A stretch of DNA of 64,000 bases from Scylla paramamosain. Taxonomy: Eukaryota; Arthropoda; Malacostraca; Decapoda; Portunidae. The translations under genes were made by a program, and so were the position numbers. The notes below the pieces were generated by a model. The model saw only the letters and a list, made by a program, of their open reading frames with translations. It had not been told where the DNA came from and did no database searches. Location of the stretch: contig NC_087156.1 of the NCBI RefSeq assembly GCF_035594125.1, positions 13,164,806-13,228,805 of the forward strand, written 5' to 3'. This document shows, piece by piece, positions 12,571 through 26,100 of the stretch (position 1 is the first letter of the stretch; every line of letters begins with the position of its first letter).

Positions 12571-15120
12571 GGTGAATTTTGAATCTTTTCAACATTCTTA
12601 CTTACCAAAACCCCAAATTGCATGCGAAACTACCTTTGTGTGAAAAAAAAAAAAAATATTACCAGAAAAGTGTCTTGAGTTTTTTTTTAGCGTGTTAGGC
12701 AATAAAGCACTAAAAAGCAGGGCAATCACATTACATGGGAACAAAACCAACTTTTACCAATAACTTGCCTGTAAGTGTTTTAAGTTCCTTACATACGAAA
12801 ACGCTAAAACGCATACAAAACAAGTATTTTGAGTCTTTTGTAAGATTGTTACGTAAAAACGCCTAAATGAATGGGAAATATCCTATATTGGAAAAATTAA
12901 AAGATATTACGTGAAACGTGTATTATGAGGGTTTTTGATTTTCTTGGTATCAAAAGGGTAAAACGCATGAAAAACACTCTATATGGAGAAACAAAACAAT
13001 ACTGTAAAAAAAAAAAAAACGTGCATTTTGAGTGTTATGACATTGTTAGTTACCAAAAAGCTAAAATTCATGCAAAGACCCATATATAGATATATGAAAC
13101 GACTTTAAAAACGTATGAAAATGCCATATATAGAGAAACAGAATACACTAACCAAAAACGTGTATTTTGTGTTTTTTTTTTATTTTTTTTTTTTGAGCTT
13201 ATTATGTACAAAATCGCCAGTCATCAAACAAATCACCCTGCATATGGAAATAAAAAGGACATTACGAGAAACGTTTTTTTTTTTTTTTTTTTTTAATTAC
13301 TTTCTTAAGTACCAAATCAGTACTTCAGTAATGCTCTGAAGAAAAAAAACAAACTTACCAAAAACGTGTATTTTTTTACATTGATAATTACCAAAACGTC
13401 AACATGCATGTAAAGCAACCTAAATGAAGAAACGAAACGAAATCACTAGAAACTTTTCTTTTGTTATTTTTTGGGCATGTTAGGCACCAAATCAGTAAGA
13501 AGCAACGAAATCACCCTATAGGGGAATACAAAACTTTACTAAAACGTGTCTTTAGAGTGTTTTTTTTAGATTCTTACGAACTAAAATGTCAAAATACATG
13601 CAAACACCCTGTTAGGTACTAAAGCACCAAACCCAGCCTATATCAGGAAACGAAAGGACATAACAAAAAACGTTTATTTTGAGTTTATTTATTTTTTTTT
13701 TTTGTTAGCTTCTCAGGTACCAAAACGCAAAAATCGAGAAAGAAAAAAACATTACCAAAATCGTGTAATTTGAATGTTTTTCACATTTTCAGGTAGCAAA
13801 ACACCATAATGCTTGCTCGCTATACGAGAAAATTAAACAACAATTGATTGATTGAGATACAGATTGATTGAGATACAGAACAACCTTACCAAATGCGTGT
13901 ATTTTGAGTGTTTTTCACATTCTTAGTTACCAAAACACGAAATTGCATGCGAAACTAGGTTTATGTGGGGAAAAAATTATATTGCCAGAAATTTTTTTTT
14001 TCAGTGTTTATGAGCGTGTTAGGCAATAAAGTACTTAAAAGAAGAGCAATTACATTACATGTGAATAAAAAAATTTTTACCAAGAACTTGCCGTTAAATA
14101 TTTTTGAGCTCCTTACATACTAAAACGCTAAAACGAATGCAAAAAATCCTTTATGGAGAAACACAATAACATTAAAAAAAACATGTTTTTTTTGAGTATT
14201 TTTGATCATGTTACCTATAAAAACGCTTCAATACATGCAAAGAATCCTATGTTTGGGAAACGAAAGGACATTACAAGAAACGTGTAATATAAATGTTTTT
14301 AAGTTACTTAAATACCAAAAAGCTAAAACCCACAAATAACACTCTTTATGAAGAAACAAAAAAATAAATAAAAAAATAAAAAAAAATAAAGAAAAGAAAA
14401 GAAAATAATATTTTTTTTTGTTATTCATCTTCAGAGGTACCGAGATACCAAAATTCTCATAAAATTCAGGGAAATTATGTGGATAAAAGAACATTATCGA
14501 AAAAGTTAATTTTAGCTTTTTTTTCGGACTGTTATGTACCAAACCCTAAAGTGCATGCAAAGCCATCTATATGGGGAAATTAAACGACTTTACAAACTGT
14601 CTTTTGAGTGTTTTTCAGCATGTTAGGCACCAAAACGATAAATAATATGGAAGTCACTTTATATGGGAATCCAAAACAAAATTACTGAAAACGTGTCTTT
14701 TCAGTGTTTTACGTAAAAAACATTAAAACGGATGCAAACAGACCAATATGAAGAAATAGAATAACATTACCAAAAAGGTATATTTTAAGTATTTTTGAGC
14801 TTATGACCAACAAAAAAAAAAAAAAAACGCTAAAATGGATGCAAAGCACTCTATATTGGGAAATAAAAAGACATTACGAGAAACGTGTATAATGAGTATT
14901 TCATAGTTTCACAAGAACCACGAAGCAAAAAACGCAAAAACTAGTGTATATGGAGTTTCTTACATACCAAAATGCTGAAACTCCTGAATAACACTCTTAA
15001 TTAAGAAACAGAATAACATTACTAAATGCGTGTATTTTGAGTGTTTTTCACATTCTTAGTTACTAGAACCCCAAATTGCATGCTAAACTAGGTTTATGTG
15101 GGAAAAAAAAAATTACATTA
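12570..15120. repeat. Block D: inverted derivative of segment A lacking the LINE zone
   Basis: 12570-13850 is the reverse complement of about 4145-5420 (and 37600-38880). 13850-15120 is the reverse complement of about 1-1264. The intervening about 2.9 kb of copy A (1264-4125), including its LINE, is absent. The join at 13838-13877 carries a tandem duplication of ATTGATTGAGATACAG. Confidence 0.8.
13845..13877 (+). repeat. Tandem duplication at the block D junction
   Basis: ATTGATTGAGATACAG occurs twice in a row. One copy is expected from the satellite (the complement of CTGTATCTCAATCA at about 1250); the second is extra and abuts AAATTAAACAAC, the complement of about 4130. It marks the deletion join exactly. 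Confidence 0.7.
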
Positions 15121-17500
15121 CCAGAAAAGTATCTTTTGAGGGTTTTTGAGAGAGTTAGGCAATAAAGCACTAAAAAGGAGGGCAATCACATTACATGGGA
15201 ATAAAACCAAGTTTTAAGTGTTTTTTAACTCCTTATATACCAAAACGCTAAAACACATGCAAAACACCCTTTATGGAGAAACAGATTAACATTACCAAAA
15301 ACATTTATTTTGAGTGTTTTTGATCATGTTACCTCTAAAAACGCTTAAATACATGTCTGGGAAACGAAAGGACATTATGAGAAACGTGTATTATGTGTGT
15401 TTTTAAGTTCCATAAGTACCAAAAAGCTAAAACCTCCTTATAGAGAAAAAATAAAGAAATAATTGAAAAATAGGATTCTTTTTTTTTTGTTATTCTTCTT
15501 CATAGGTACTGAGATGCCAAAATTCTGGCAAAATTCAGGGAAATTATGTGTAAAAAGAACATTATCGAAAAAGTTAATTTTAGCTTTTTTTCGGACTGTT
15601 ATCTACCAAACCATGAAGTGCATGCAAAGCCAACTATATGGGGAAATTAAACGACTTTACGAGAAACCTGTGTTTTGTGGTTTTTTCTCTTTCTCTATTG
15701 GTTAACAATAGGATATTACGAGAAACGTGTATAATGAGTGTTTTATAGATTCTCAAGAATCACAAGGCAAAAAACGCAAAAACTCATATATATGGAGAAG
15801 TTTCTTAGATACCAAAATGCTGAAACTCCTGAATAACACTCTAAATTGAGAAACAGAAAAACCTTACCAAATGCGTGTATTTTGAGTGTTTTTCACATTC
15901 TAAGTTACCAAAACCCCAAATTTTATGTGAAAGTAGCTTTATGTAGGAAAAAAAAATGACATTACCAGAAAAGTGTCTTTTAAGTGTTTTTTTTTTTTTT
16001 TTTTTAGCATGATAGTCAATAAAACACTAAAAAGCAGGGCAATCACATTACATGGGAATAAAACTAACTTTTACTAAGAACTTGCCTTTAAGTGTTTTTG
16101 AGCTCCTTATATTCCAAAACGCTAAAACGAATGCAAAACGCCCTTTATGGAGAAAGAAAATAGCATTACCAAAAACATGTATTTTGAGTGTTTTTGATCA
16201 TGTTACCTATAAAAACGCTTAAATACATGCAAAGAACCTTATGTTTGGGAAATTAAATGGCATTTTGAGAAACATGTATTACGAGTGTTTTTAAGTTCTT
16301 TAAGTACCATTTAGCTAAAAACCATAAATAACACTGTTTATACAAAAAAAATAAATACATGAATAAAAAGATAGGGATTTTTTTTTTGTTATTTATCTTC
16401 ATAGGTACCAAGATGCCAAAATTCTTGCAAAATTCAGGAAAATTATGTTGAAAAAGAAAATTATGAAAAAAAAATAATTTTAGCTTTTTTTCCGACTGTT
16501 ATGTACCAAACCTTAAAGTGCATGCAAAGCCACCTATATGAGGAAATTAAACGACATTACGAGAAACCTGTCTTTTGAGTGTTTTTCAGCATGTTAGGCA
16601 CCAAAACGATATATAATATGGAATTCACTAAATGTGGGAATCCATCACAAAATTACTGAAAAAGTGTCTTTTCAGTGTTTTACGTAGAAAAACGCTAAAA
16701 TGGATACAAACCAACGAATATGAAGAAATAGAATAACATTACCAAAAAAGGTATATTTTCAGTGTTTTTGAGCTTCTTATCTACAAAAAACGCGAAAATG
16801 GATAGAAAGCCCTCTATATTGAGATACAAAAGGACATTACGAGAAAGTGCATAATGAGTGTTTGATAGTTTCACAAGAACCACAAGGCAAAAAACGCAAA
16901 AACTCGTGTATATGGATAAGTTTCTTAGATACCAAAATGCTAAAACTGAGGAATAACACCCTTAATTCAGAATACAGAACAACCTTACGATATGCGTGTA
17001 TTTTGACTGTTTTTCATATTCTTAGTTACCAAAACCCCAAATTGCGTGAATAACTAGCTTTATGTGGTAAAAAAATGACATTACCAGAAAAGTGTCTTTT
17101 GAGTGTTTTTGAGCGTGTTAGGCAATAAAGCACTAAAAAGGAGGGCAATCACATTACATGGGAATAAAACTATCTTTTGCGAAGAACTTGCCTGTAAGTG
17201 TTTTTGAGGTCCTTATATACCAAAACGCTAAAACGCATGCAAAACATCCTTTATGGAGAAACAGATTAACATTACCAAAAACATGTATTTTGAGAGTTTT
17301 TGATCATGTTACCTCTAATAACGCTTTAATAAATGCAAAATACCCTATGTCTGGGAAACGAAAGGACATTAGGAGAAACTTGTATTATGAGTCTTTTTAA
17401 GTTCCAGAAGTACTAAAAAGCTAAAACCTCTTTATAGAGATGAAAAAAATAAATAAATAAATAGGATTATTTTTTTTTTTGTTATTCTTCTTCATAGGTA
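14217..17500 (+). repeat. Direct multi-HOR duplication, copy 2
   Basis: Copy of 5475-8985. It lacks about 200-270 bp at 15680-15700, where TGTTTTGTGG runs straight into TTTCTCTATTGG, skipping almost three monomers present in copy 1. Confidence 0.75.
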
Positions 17501-20500
17501 CCGAGATCACAAAATTCTGGCAAAATTCAGGGAAATTATATGAAAAAAGAACATTATCAAAAAAGTTAATTTTAGCTTTATTTTTCGAACTGTTATGCTC
17601 AAAACCCTAAATTGCATGCAAAGCCAACTATATGGGGAATTTAAACGACTTTACGAGAAACCTGTGTTTCTATTATTTTTCAGCATGTTAGTCACCAAAA
17701 CAATTAACAATATGGAATTCATTCTATTTAGGAATCCAAAACAAATCACTGAAAACGTGTCTTTTCCGTGTTGTAAGTAGAAAAATGCTAAAACGGATGC
17801 AAACCAGCCAACATGAAAAAATAGAATATGATTACCAAAATGTATATTTTGATTATTTTTTAGCTTTTTCAAAAAAAAAAAAAAAAAAAACGCGAAAATG
17901 GATGGAAAACTCTCTATATTGGTTAACAAAAGGACATTACGAGATACGTGTATAATGAGTGTTTTATAGATTCTCAAGAAGCACAAGGCAAAAACCGCAA
18001 AAACTCGTATATGGAGAAGTTTCTTAGACACCAAAATGGTGAAACTCCTGAATAACAACACTATTAATTGAGAAACAGAACAACCTTACCAAATGCGTGT
18101 ATTTTGAGTGCTTTTCACATTCCTAGTTACCAAAACCCCAAATTGCATGTGAAAGTAGCTTTATGTGGGAAAAAAAAATGACACTACCAGAAAAGTGTCT
18201 TTTAAGTTTTTTTTTTTTTTTTTTAGCATGATAGACAATAAAGCACTAAAAAGCAGGGCAATCACATTACATGGGAATAAAATCAACTTTTACCAAGTGT
18301 TTTTTCTAAGTGTTTTTGAGCTCCTTATATACCAAAACGCTAAAACGCATGCAAAACACCCTTTATTTAGAAACAGAATAACATTACCAAAACATGTATT
18401 TTGAGTGTTTTTGATCATGTTACCTATAAAAACGCTTAAATACATGCAAAGAATCTTATGTTTGGGAAACGAAAGGACATTTCAAGAAACGTGTATTATG
18501 AGTGTTTTTTTAAGTTCTTTAAGTACCAAAAAGCTAAAAACCCACAAATAACACTCTTTATAGAGAAAAAATAAATAAATAAATAAAAAAAATAGGATTT
18601 TTTTTATTCATCTTCATAGGTACCGAGATGCTAAAATTCTGCCAAAATTCAGGGAAATTATGTGAAAAAAGAACATTATGAAAGAGAGTTAATTTATGTA
18701 TCAAACCCTAAAGTGCATGCAAAGCATGGGAAAATTATGGGAAATTATGAGAAATTAAACGACCTTACTAGAAACATGTCTTTTGTGTTTTTTTTCAGCA
18801 TGTTAGGCACCAAAACGAAAAATAATACGGAAGTCACTAAATGTGGGTATCCATCACAAAATTACTGAAAAATATGTCTTTTCAGTGTTTTACGTAAAAA
18901 ACGCTAAATCGGATGAAAACCAACGAATATGGAGAAATAGAATAACATTACCAAAATGTATATTTTGAATGTTTTGAGCTTCTTACCTTCAAAAAAACGC
19001 GCAAATGGATGGAAAGCACTCTATATTGGGATACAAAAGGAGATTACGAGAAACGTGTATAATGAGTGTTTTATAGCTTCACAACAGCCACAAGGCAAAA
19101 ATCGCAAAACTCGGTGTATATGGAGAAGTTTCTTAGATATCAAAATGCTAAAACTCAGAAATAACACTCTTAATTAGGAATACAGAACAACCTTACCAAA
19201 ATGCATGTATTTTGAGTGCTTTTTACATTCTTAGTTACCAAAACAAAAAATTGCATGCGAAACTAGCTTTATGTGGGAAAAAAAAATGACATTACCAAAA
19301 AAGTGTCTTTTGAGTGTTTTTGAGCGTGGTAGGCACTAAAGCACTAAAAAGGAGGGCAATCACATTACATGGGAATAAAACCAACTTTTACCAAGAACCT
19401 GCCTTTACGTGTTTTTGAGCTTCTACATACCAAAACGCTAAAACGCTTGCAAAACACCCTTTATGGAGAAACAGAATAACATTACCAGAAACATGTATTT
19501 TTAGTGTTTTTGATCATGTTACCTATAAAAATGCCTAAATACATGCAAAGAACCCTATGTTTGGAAAATGAAAGGACATTACGAAAATCGTGTATTATGA
19601 GTGCTTTTAAGTTCCTTAAGTACCAAAAAGCTAAACCCACAAATAACTCTTTATAGAGAGAAAACAAACATTTTTTATTCATCTTCATAGGTACCGAGAT
19701 GCCAAAATTCTGGCAAAATTCAATATAAATTTTATAAAAAAAAATCATTATAAAAAAAATAATTTTTGCTTTTTTCCAGAGTTATGTACAAACTCTGAAG
19801 TGCATGCAAATCCTATATGGGGAAATTACACTACTTTACCAGAAACCTGTCTTTTGAGTGTTTTTAAGCAACCTGAACAATATTACTTAAAACGTGTCTT
19901 TTAAGTGATTCACGTAGAAAAACACTAAAACGGATGCAAACCAACCAATATGAAGAAATAGAATAACATTAACAAAAAGATATATTTTGATGTGTTTTTG
20001 AGCTTGTTACCTACAAAAAATGCAAAAATGGATGGAAAGCACTTTATATTGGCAAAGAAGAGGACATTACGAGAAACGTGTATGAGTGTTTTATAGTTTG
20101 ACAAGAACCACAAGATAAAATACTCAACAACTCGTGTACATAAAGAAGTTTCTTACATACCAAAAAGCTGAAACTCATCAATAACACTCTTAATTTTGAA
20201 ACAGAAAACGTGTCTTCTCAGTGTTTTACGTAGAAAACATTGGAAGAAAAATGTATAATGAATGTTTTATAGTTCAAAAAATCCACAAGGCAAAAAACGC
20301 AAAAACTCGTGTGTTGCTTCCCAACACTCTTAATAGAGAAACAGAGCAACCTTAATAAATGCGTGTCAAAAACACTAAAAGGCAAGTTCTTCGTAAAAGT
20401 TGGTTTTATTCCCATGTAATGTGATTGCCCTGCTTTTTAGTGCTTAATTGCCTAACACGCTCAAAAACACTCAAAGACACTTTTCTGGTAATGTCATTTT

Positions 20501-23114
20501 TTTCCCACATAAAGCTAGTTTCGCATGGAATTTAGGGTTTTGGTAAGTAAGAATGTAAAAAAACACTCAAAATACACGCATTTAGTAAGGTTGTTCTGTT
20601 TCTTCATTAAGTGTTATTCATGAGTTTCAATATTTTGGTATCTTACAAACTTCTCCATACAGTCGAGTTTTTGCGTTTTTTGCCTTGTGATTCTGGTGAA
20701 CTATAAAACACTCGTTAAACACGTTTCTCATTAAGTCCTTTTTTTTCTTATATAGAGTGCTTTGCCTCCATTTTCGAGTTTCTTTTCATGTAACAAGCTC
20801 AAAAACACACAAAATATACTTTTTTGGTAATGTTATTCTATTCCTTCATATTGTTTGGTGTGCCTCCGTTTTAGCGTTTTTCTACGTAAATCTTTTAAAA
20901 GACACGTTTCCAGTAATTTTGTTTTGGATTTCCATATAGAGTGACTTTCATATTATTTATCGTTTTGGTGCCTAACATGCTTTTTGGTACCTTTTGCTTC
21001 CCAATATAGAGTGCTTTCCATCCATTTTCGCGTTTTTTGTAGGTAACAATTTCAAAAACACTCAAAATATACCTTTTTGGTAATGTTATTCTATTTCTTC
21101 ATTTTGGTTAGTTTGCATCCGTTTTAGCGTTTTGTACGTAAAACACCGAAAAGACACGTTTTCAGTAATTTTGTTTTGGATTCCCATATAGATTGACTTC
21201 CTTGGGTTTTATCATGTTGGTTCCTAACATGCTGAAAAACACTCATAAGACAGTTTCCTGGCAAAGACGTTTAATTTCCCCATATAGGTGGCTTTGCATG
21301 CACTTTAGGGGTTTGGTACATAACAGTCCGAAAATAAAGCTAAAATTTTTTTTTTTATAATGTTCTTATTTCATATAATTTCCTGAACTTTGCCCGAATT
21401 TTGGCACCTCGTTACCTGTGAAGAATGAAAAAAAAAAAATTCGTATTTTTTTTTTCTCAATAAAGAGAAGTGGCTTTTAGCTTTTTCGTACTTAATGAAC
21501 TTAAAAACGCTCATAATACACGTTTCTCGTAATGTTCTTTTCATTTCCCAAAAATACGGTTGTTTGCATATATATTTAAGCGTTTTTATTGGTAACATGA
21601 ACAAAAACACTCAAAATACATGTTTTTGGTAATGTTATTCTGTATCACCATCAAGTGTATTTTGCATGCATTTTAGTGTTTTGGTATATAAGGAGCTCAA
21701 ATACACTTAAAGGCAAGTTCTTTTTAAAAAATGGTTTTATTCCAATGTAATGTGACTGCCCTGCTTTTTAGTGCTTTATTGCCTAACACGCTCAAAAACA
21801 CTTAAAAGACATTTTTCTGGTAATATCATTTTTTTCCCACAAAAAGCTGGTTTCGCATGATATTTGGGGTTTTGGTAACTAAGGATGTGAAAAGCACTCA
21901 AAATACACGCATTTAGTAAGATTGTTCTGTTTCTCAATTAATAGTGTTGTTCCAGAGTTTCAGCATTTTGGAATGTAAGAAACTTCTCAATATACACAAG
22001 TTTTTGCGTTTTTTGCCTTGTAGTTCTTGTGAAACTTTAAAACACTCATTATACACGTTTCTCGTAATGTCCTATTGCTTCCCAATATAGAGTGCTTTCC
22101 ATCCATTTTCGTGTTTTTTGTAGGTGACAATTTCAAAATCACTTACAATATACCTTTTTGGTAATGTTATTTTATTTCTTCATATTGGTTGGTTTACATC
22201 CGTTTTAGCGTTTTTCTACGTAAAACACCGAAAAGACACGTTTTTAGTAATTTTGTTTTGGATTCCCTTATAGATTGACTTCCATGTTATTTATCGTGTT
22301 GGTTCCTACCATGCTTAAAAACACTCATATGACCGTTTTCTGGCAAAGACGTTTAATTTCCTCATATAGGTGGCTTTGCATGCAATTTAGGGGTTTGCTA
22401 CATAACAGTTCGAAAAAAAAGCTAAATTTAACTTTTTTGATAATGTTCTTATTTCACATAATTTCCTGAAATTTGCCCGAATTTTGGCATTTCGGTACCT
22501 GTGAAGATGAATAACAAAGAAAAAAATACTGTATTTTTTATTTATATATTTATTGTTTCTCAATAAAGAGTGTTATTTGTGGCTTTTAGCTTTTTGGTAA
22601 TTAATGAACTTAAAAACACTCATAATACTCGTTTCTCGTAATCTCCTTTCGTTTCCCAAAAATATTGTTCTTTGCATTTATTTAAGCGTTTTTATTGGTA
22701 ACATGATCAAAAACACTCAAAATACATGTTTTTGGTAATGTTATTCTGTTTCACCATGAAGAGTGTTTTGCATGCGTTTTAGTGTTTTGGTATATAAGGA
22801 GCTCAAAAACACATAAATGCAAGTACTTGGTAAAAATTCGTTTTCCTCCAATGTAATGTGATTGCCCTCCTTTTTAGCGCTTTATTTTCTATCACCCTCA
22901 AAAACACTCAAAAGACACTTTTCCGGTATTTTTTTTTCCACAGATCTATTTTCGCATGCAATTTGGGGTTTTCCTAACTAAAATGTGAGAAGCACTAAAA
23001 AATACACGCATTTATTAAGGCTGTTCTGTTTCTCAATTAGGAGTGTTATTCATGAGTTTTAGCATTTTTGTATGTAGAAAAAACGAGATTTTGCGTTTTT
23101 TGCCTTATGGTTCT

Positions 23115-26100
23115 TTTGAACTATAAAACACTCATTATACACTTTTCTTGCAATGTCTTTTTTTCCAAATATAGAGTGCTTTGCATCAATTTTCGCGTTT
23201 TTTGTAGGTAACATGCTCAAAAACACTCAAAATATACCTTTTTAGTAACGTTTTTCTATTTCTTAATATTGGTTGCTTTGCATCCGTTTCAGCGTTTTTC
23301 TACGTAAAACACTGAGAAGACACGTTTCAGTAGATTTTTTTGAATTCCCATATAGAGTGAGTTCCTTATTATTTCTTGTTTTGGTGCCTAACATGCTAAA
23401 AACACTCAAAACACATATTTCTGGTAAGGTCGTTTAATTTTCTCATATAGGAGTCTTTCCAAGCACTTTAAGGTTTGGTACATAACAGTCTGAAAAAAAA
23501 AAACCGGAAATTAACTTGGTACCTTTGAATATAAATAACAAAAAGAAAATCCTATTTTTTTAATATTTTTATTTTTTTATTTTCTAAATAAAGAGTGTTA
23601 TTTGTTAGTTTTAGCCTTTTGGTACTTAATGAACTTAAAAAAACACTCATAATACACGTTTCTCGTAATGTCCTTTTGTTTCCCAAACATAATGTTCTTT
23701 CCATGTAATTAAGCGTTTTTTATAGATAACATGATCAAAAACACTCAAAATACATGTTTTTGGTAATGTTGTTGTTTCTTCATAAAGTTTGTTTTGTATG
23801 CGTTTTAGCGATTTGGTATATAAGGATCTCAAAAACACTTAAAGGCAAGTTTTTGGTGTTATTCCAATGTAATATGATTGCCCTGCTTTTTAGTGCTTTT
23901 AGTGCCTATCACGCTCAAAAACACTTAAAATACACTTTTCTGGTAATGTCATTTTTTTCTCACATAAAGGTGGTTTCGCATGCAATTTGGGGTTTTGGTA
24001 ATAAAGAATGTGAAAAGCACTCAAAATACACGCATTTAGTAAGGTTCTTCTGTTTCTCAATTAAGAGTGTTATTCATAAGTTTCAACATTTTCGTATCTA
24101 GGAACCTTCTCCATATACACGAATTTTTGTGTTTTTTGCCTTTTGGTTCTTTTGAACTATAAAAAACTCATTATATACTTTTCTTGCAAAGTCCTTTTGT
24201 TTTCTAATATAGAGTGCTTTCCATTAATTTTCGCGTTTTTTGTAGGTAACAAGGTCAAAAACACTCAAAATATACCTTTTTGGTAATGTTTTTCTATTTC
24301 TTGTACCTATGTACCCTTTTCTATTTCGTACCTTGTACCTTGTACCTTTTTCTATTTCGATACCTATGAAGATGAATATCAAAAAAAAATCCTATTTTTT
24401 TATTTTCTATTTTTTTTTTTTTTTTTCTAAATAAAGAGTGTTATTTGTGGGTTTTAGCTTTTTGGTACTTAAGGAACTTCTTATACATAAAGTTTTTTGC
24501 CTGTATTTAAGCGTTTTTATAGATATGATCAAAAACACTCATAATATATGTTTTTGGTAATTTTATTCTCTTTCTCCATAAAAGGTGTTTTGCATGCGTT
24601 TTAGCGTTTTGGTATTTAATTAGCTCAAAAACACTTAAAGGCAAGTTCTTGGTAAAAGTTGTTATTATTCACATGATTCCTCTGCTTTTTAGTACTTTAT
24701 TGCCTAACACGCTCAAAAACACTCAAAAGACACTTTTCTTGTAATATCATTTTTTTCCCACATAAAGCTAGTTTTGCATGGAATTTGGGGTTTTGGTAAA
24801 TAAGAATGTGAAAAAAACTGAAAACACAGGCATTTAGTATGGTTGTTCTATTTCTTAATTAAAAGTGTTATTCATGAGTTTCAGCATTTTGGTATGTAAG
24901 AAACTTTTCTAATACACACATTTGGTAAGGTATTTCTGTTTCAAAATTAAAAGTGTTATTGATGAGTTTCAGCTTTTTGGTATGTAAGAAACTTCTTTAT
25001 GTACACGTTTTTGAGTATTTTACCTTCTGGTTCTTGTCAAACTATAAAACACTCATACACGTTTCTCGTAATGTCCTCTTCTTTGCCAATATAATGTGCT
25101 TTCCATCCATTTTTGCATTTTTTATAGGTAACAAGCTCAAAAACACATCAAAATATATCTTTTTGGTAATGTTATTCTATTTCTTCATATTGGTTGGTTT
25201 GCATCCGTTTTAGCGTTTTTCTACGTAACTCACTGAAAAGACACGTTTTAAGTATTATTGTTGAGATTGCTGAAAAAAACTCAAAAGACAGGTTTCTGGT
25301 AAAGTCGTGTAATTTCCCCATATAGGTGGATTTGCATGCACTTCAGAGTTTGTACATAACTCCGGAAAAAAGCTAAAATTATTTTTTTTATAATGATTTT
25401 TTTTACAAAATTTCCATGAATTTTGCCAGAATTTTGGCATCTCGGTTCCTATGAAGATGAATAACAATTTTTTTTCTCTCTATAAAGAGAGAAAGGGTTT
25501 TTTGCTTTTTTGTACTTAAGGAACTTAAAAACACTCATAATACACGATTTTCGTAATGTCCTTTCATTTTCCAAACATAGGGTTCTTTGCATGTATTTAG
25601 GCATTTTTATAGGTAACATGATCAAAGACACTAAAAATACATGTTTCTGGTAATGTTATTCTGTTTCTCCATAAAGGGTGTTTTGGATGCGTTTTAGCGT
25701 TTTCGTATGTAAGAAGCTCAAAAACAGGTAAAGGCAGGTTCTTGGTAAAAGTTGGTTTTATTCCCATATAATGTGATTACCCTCCTTTTTAGTGCTTTAG
25801 CGCCTATCACGCTCAAAAACACTCAAAAGACACTTTTTTGGTAATGTCATTTTTTTCCCATATAAAGCTAGTTTCGCATGCAATTTTTGGTTTTGGCAAC
25901 TAAGAATGTGAAAAGCACTCAAAATACATGCATTTGGTAAGGATGTTCTGTATTCTCAATTAAGAGTGTTATTCCTTAGTTTCAGCATTTTGGTATCTAA
26001 GAAACTTCTCCATATACACCGAGTTTTGCGATTTTTGCCTTGTGGCTGTTGTGAAACTATAAAACACTCATTATACACGTTTCTCGTAATGTCTTTTTGT

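Larger units (their letters stand above)
5475..20367 (+). repeat. Satellite array 2, forward orientation
   Basis: Forward array with the core CCAAAACGCTAAAACGCATG. HOR anchors (CATAGGTACC[G/A]AGATGCC) lie near 5690, 6760, 7880, 9770, 10850, 11885, 14430, 15500, 16400, 17495, 18615 and 19685, so the usual spacing is about 0.9-1.1 kb. A damaged anchor sits near 8970. The larger gap between 11885 and 14430 is the diverged, non-HOR block D. No interspersed element or gene was recognised inside this 15 kb. Confidence 0.9.
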
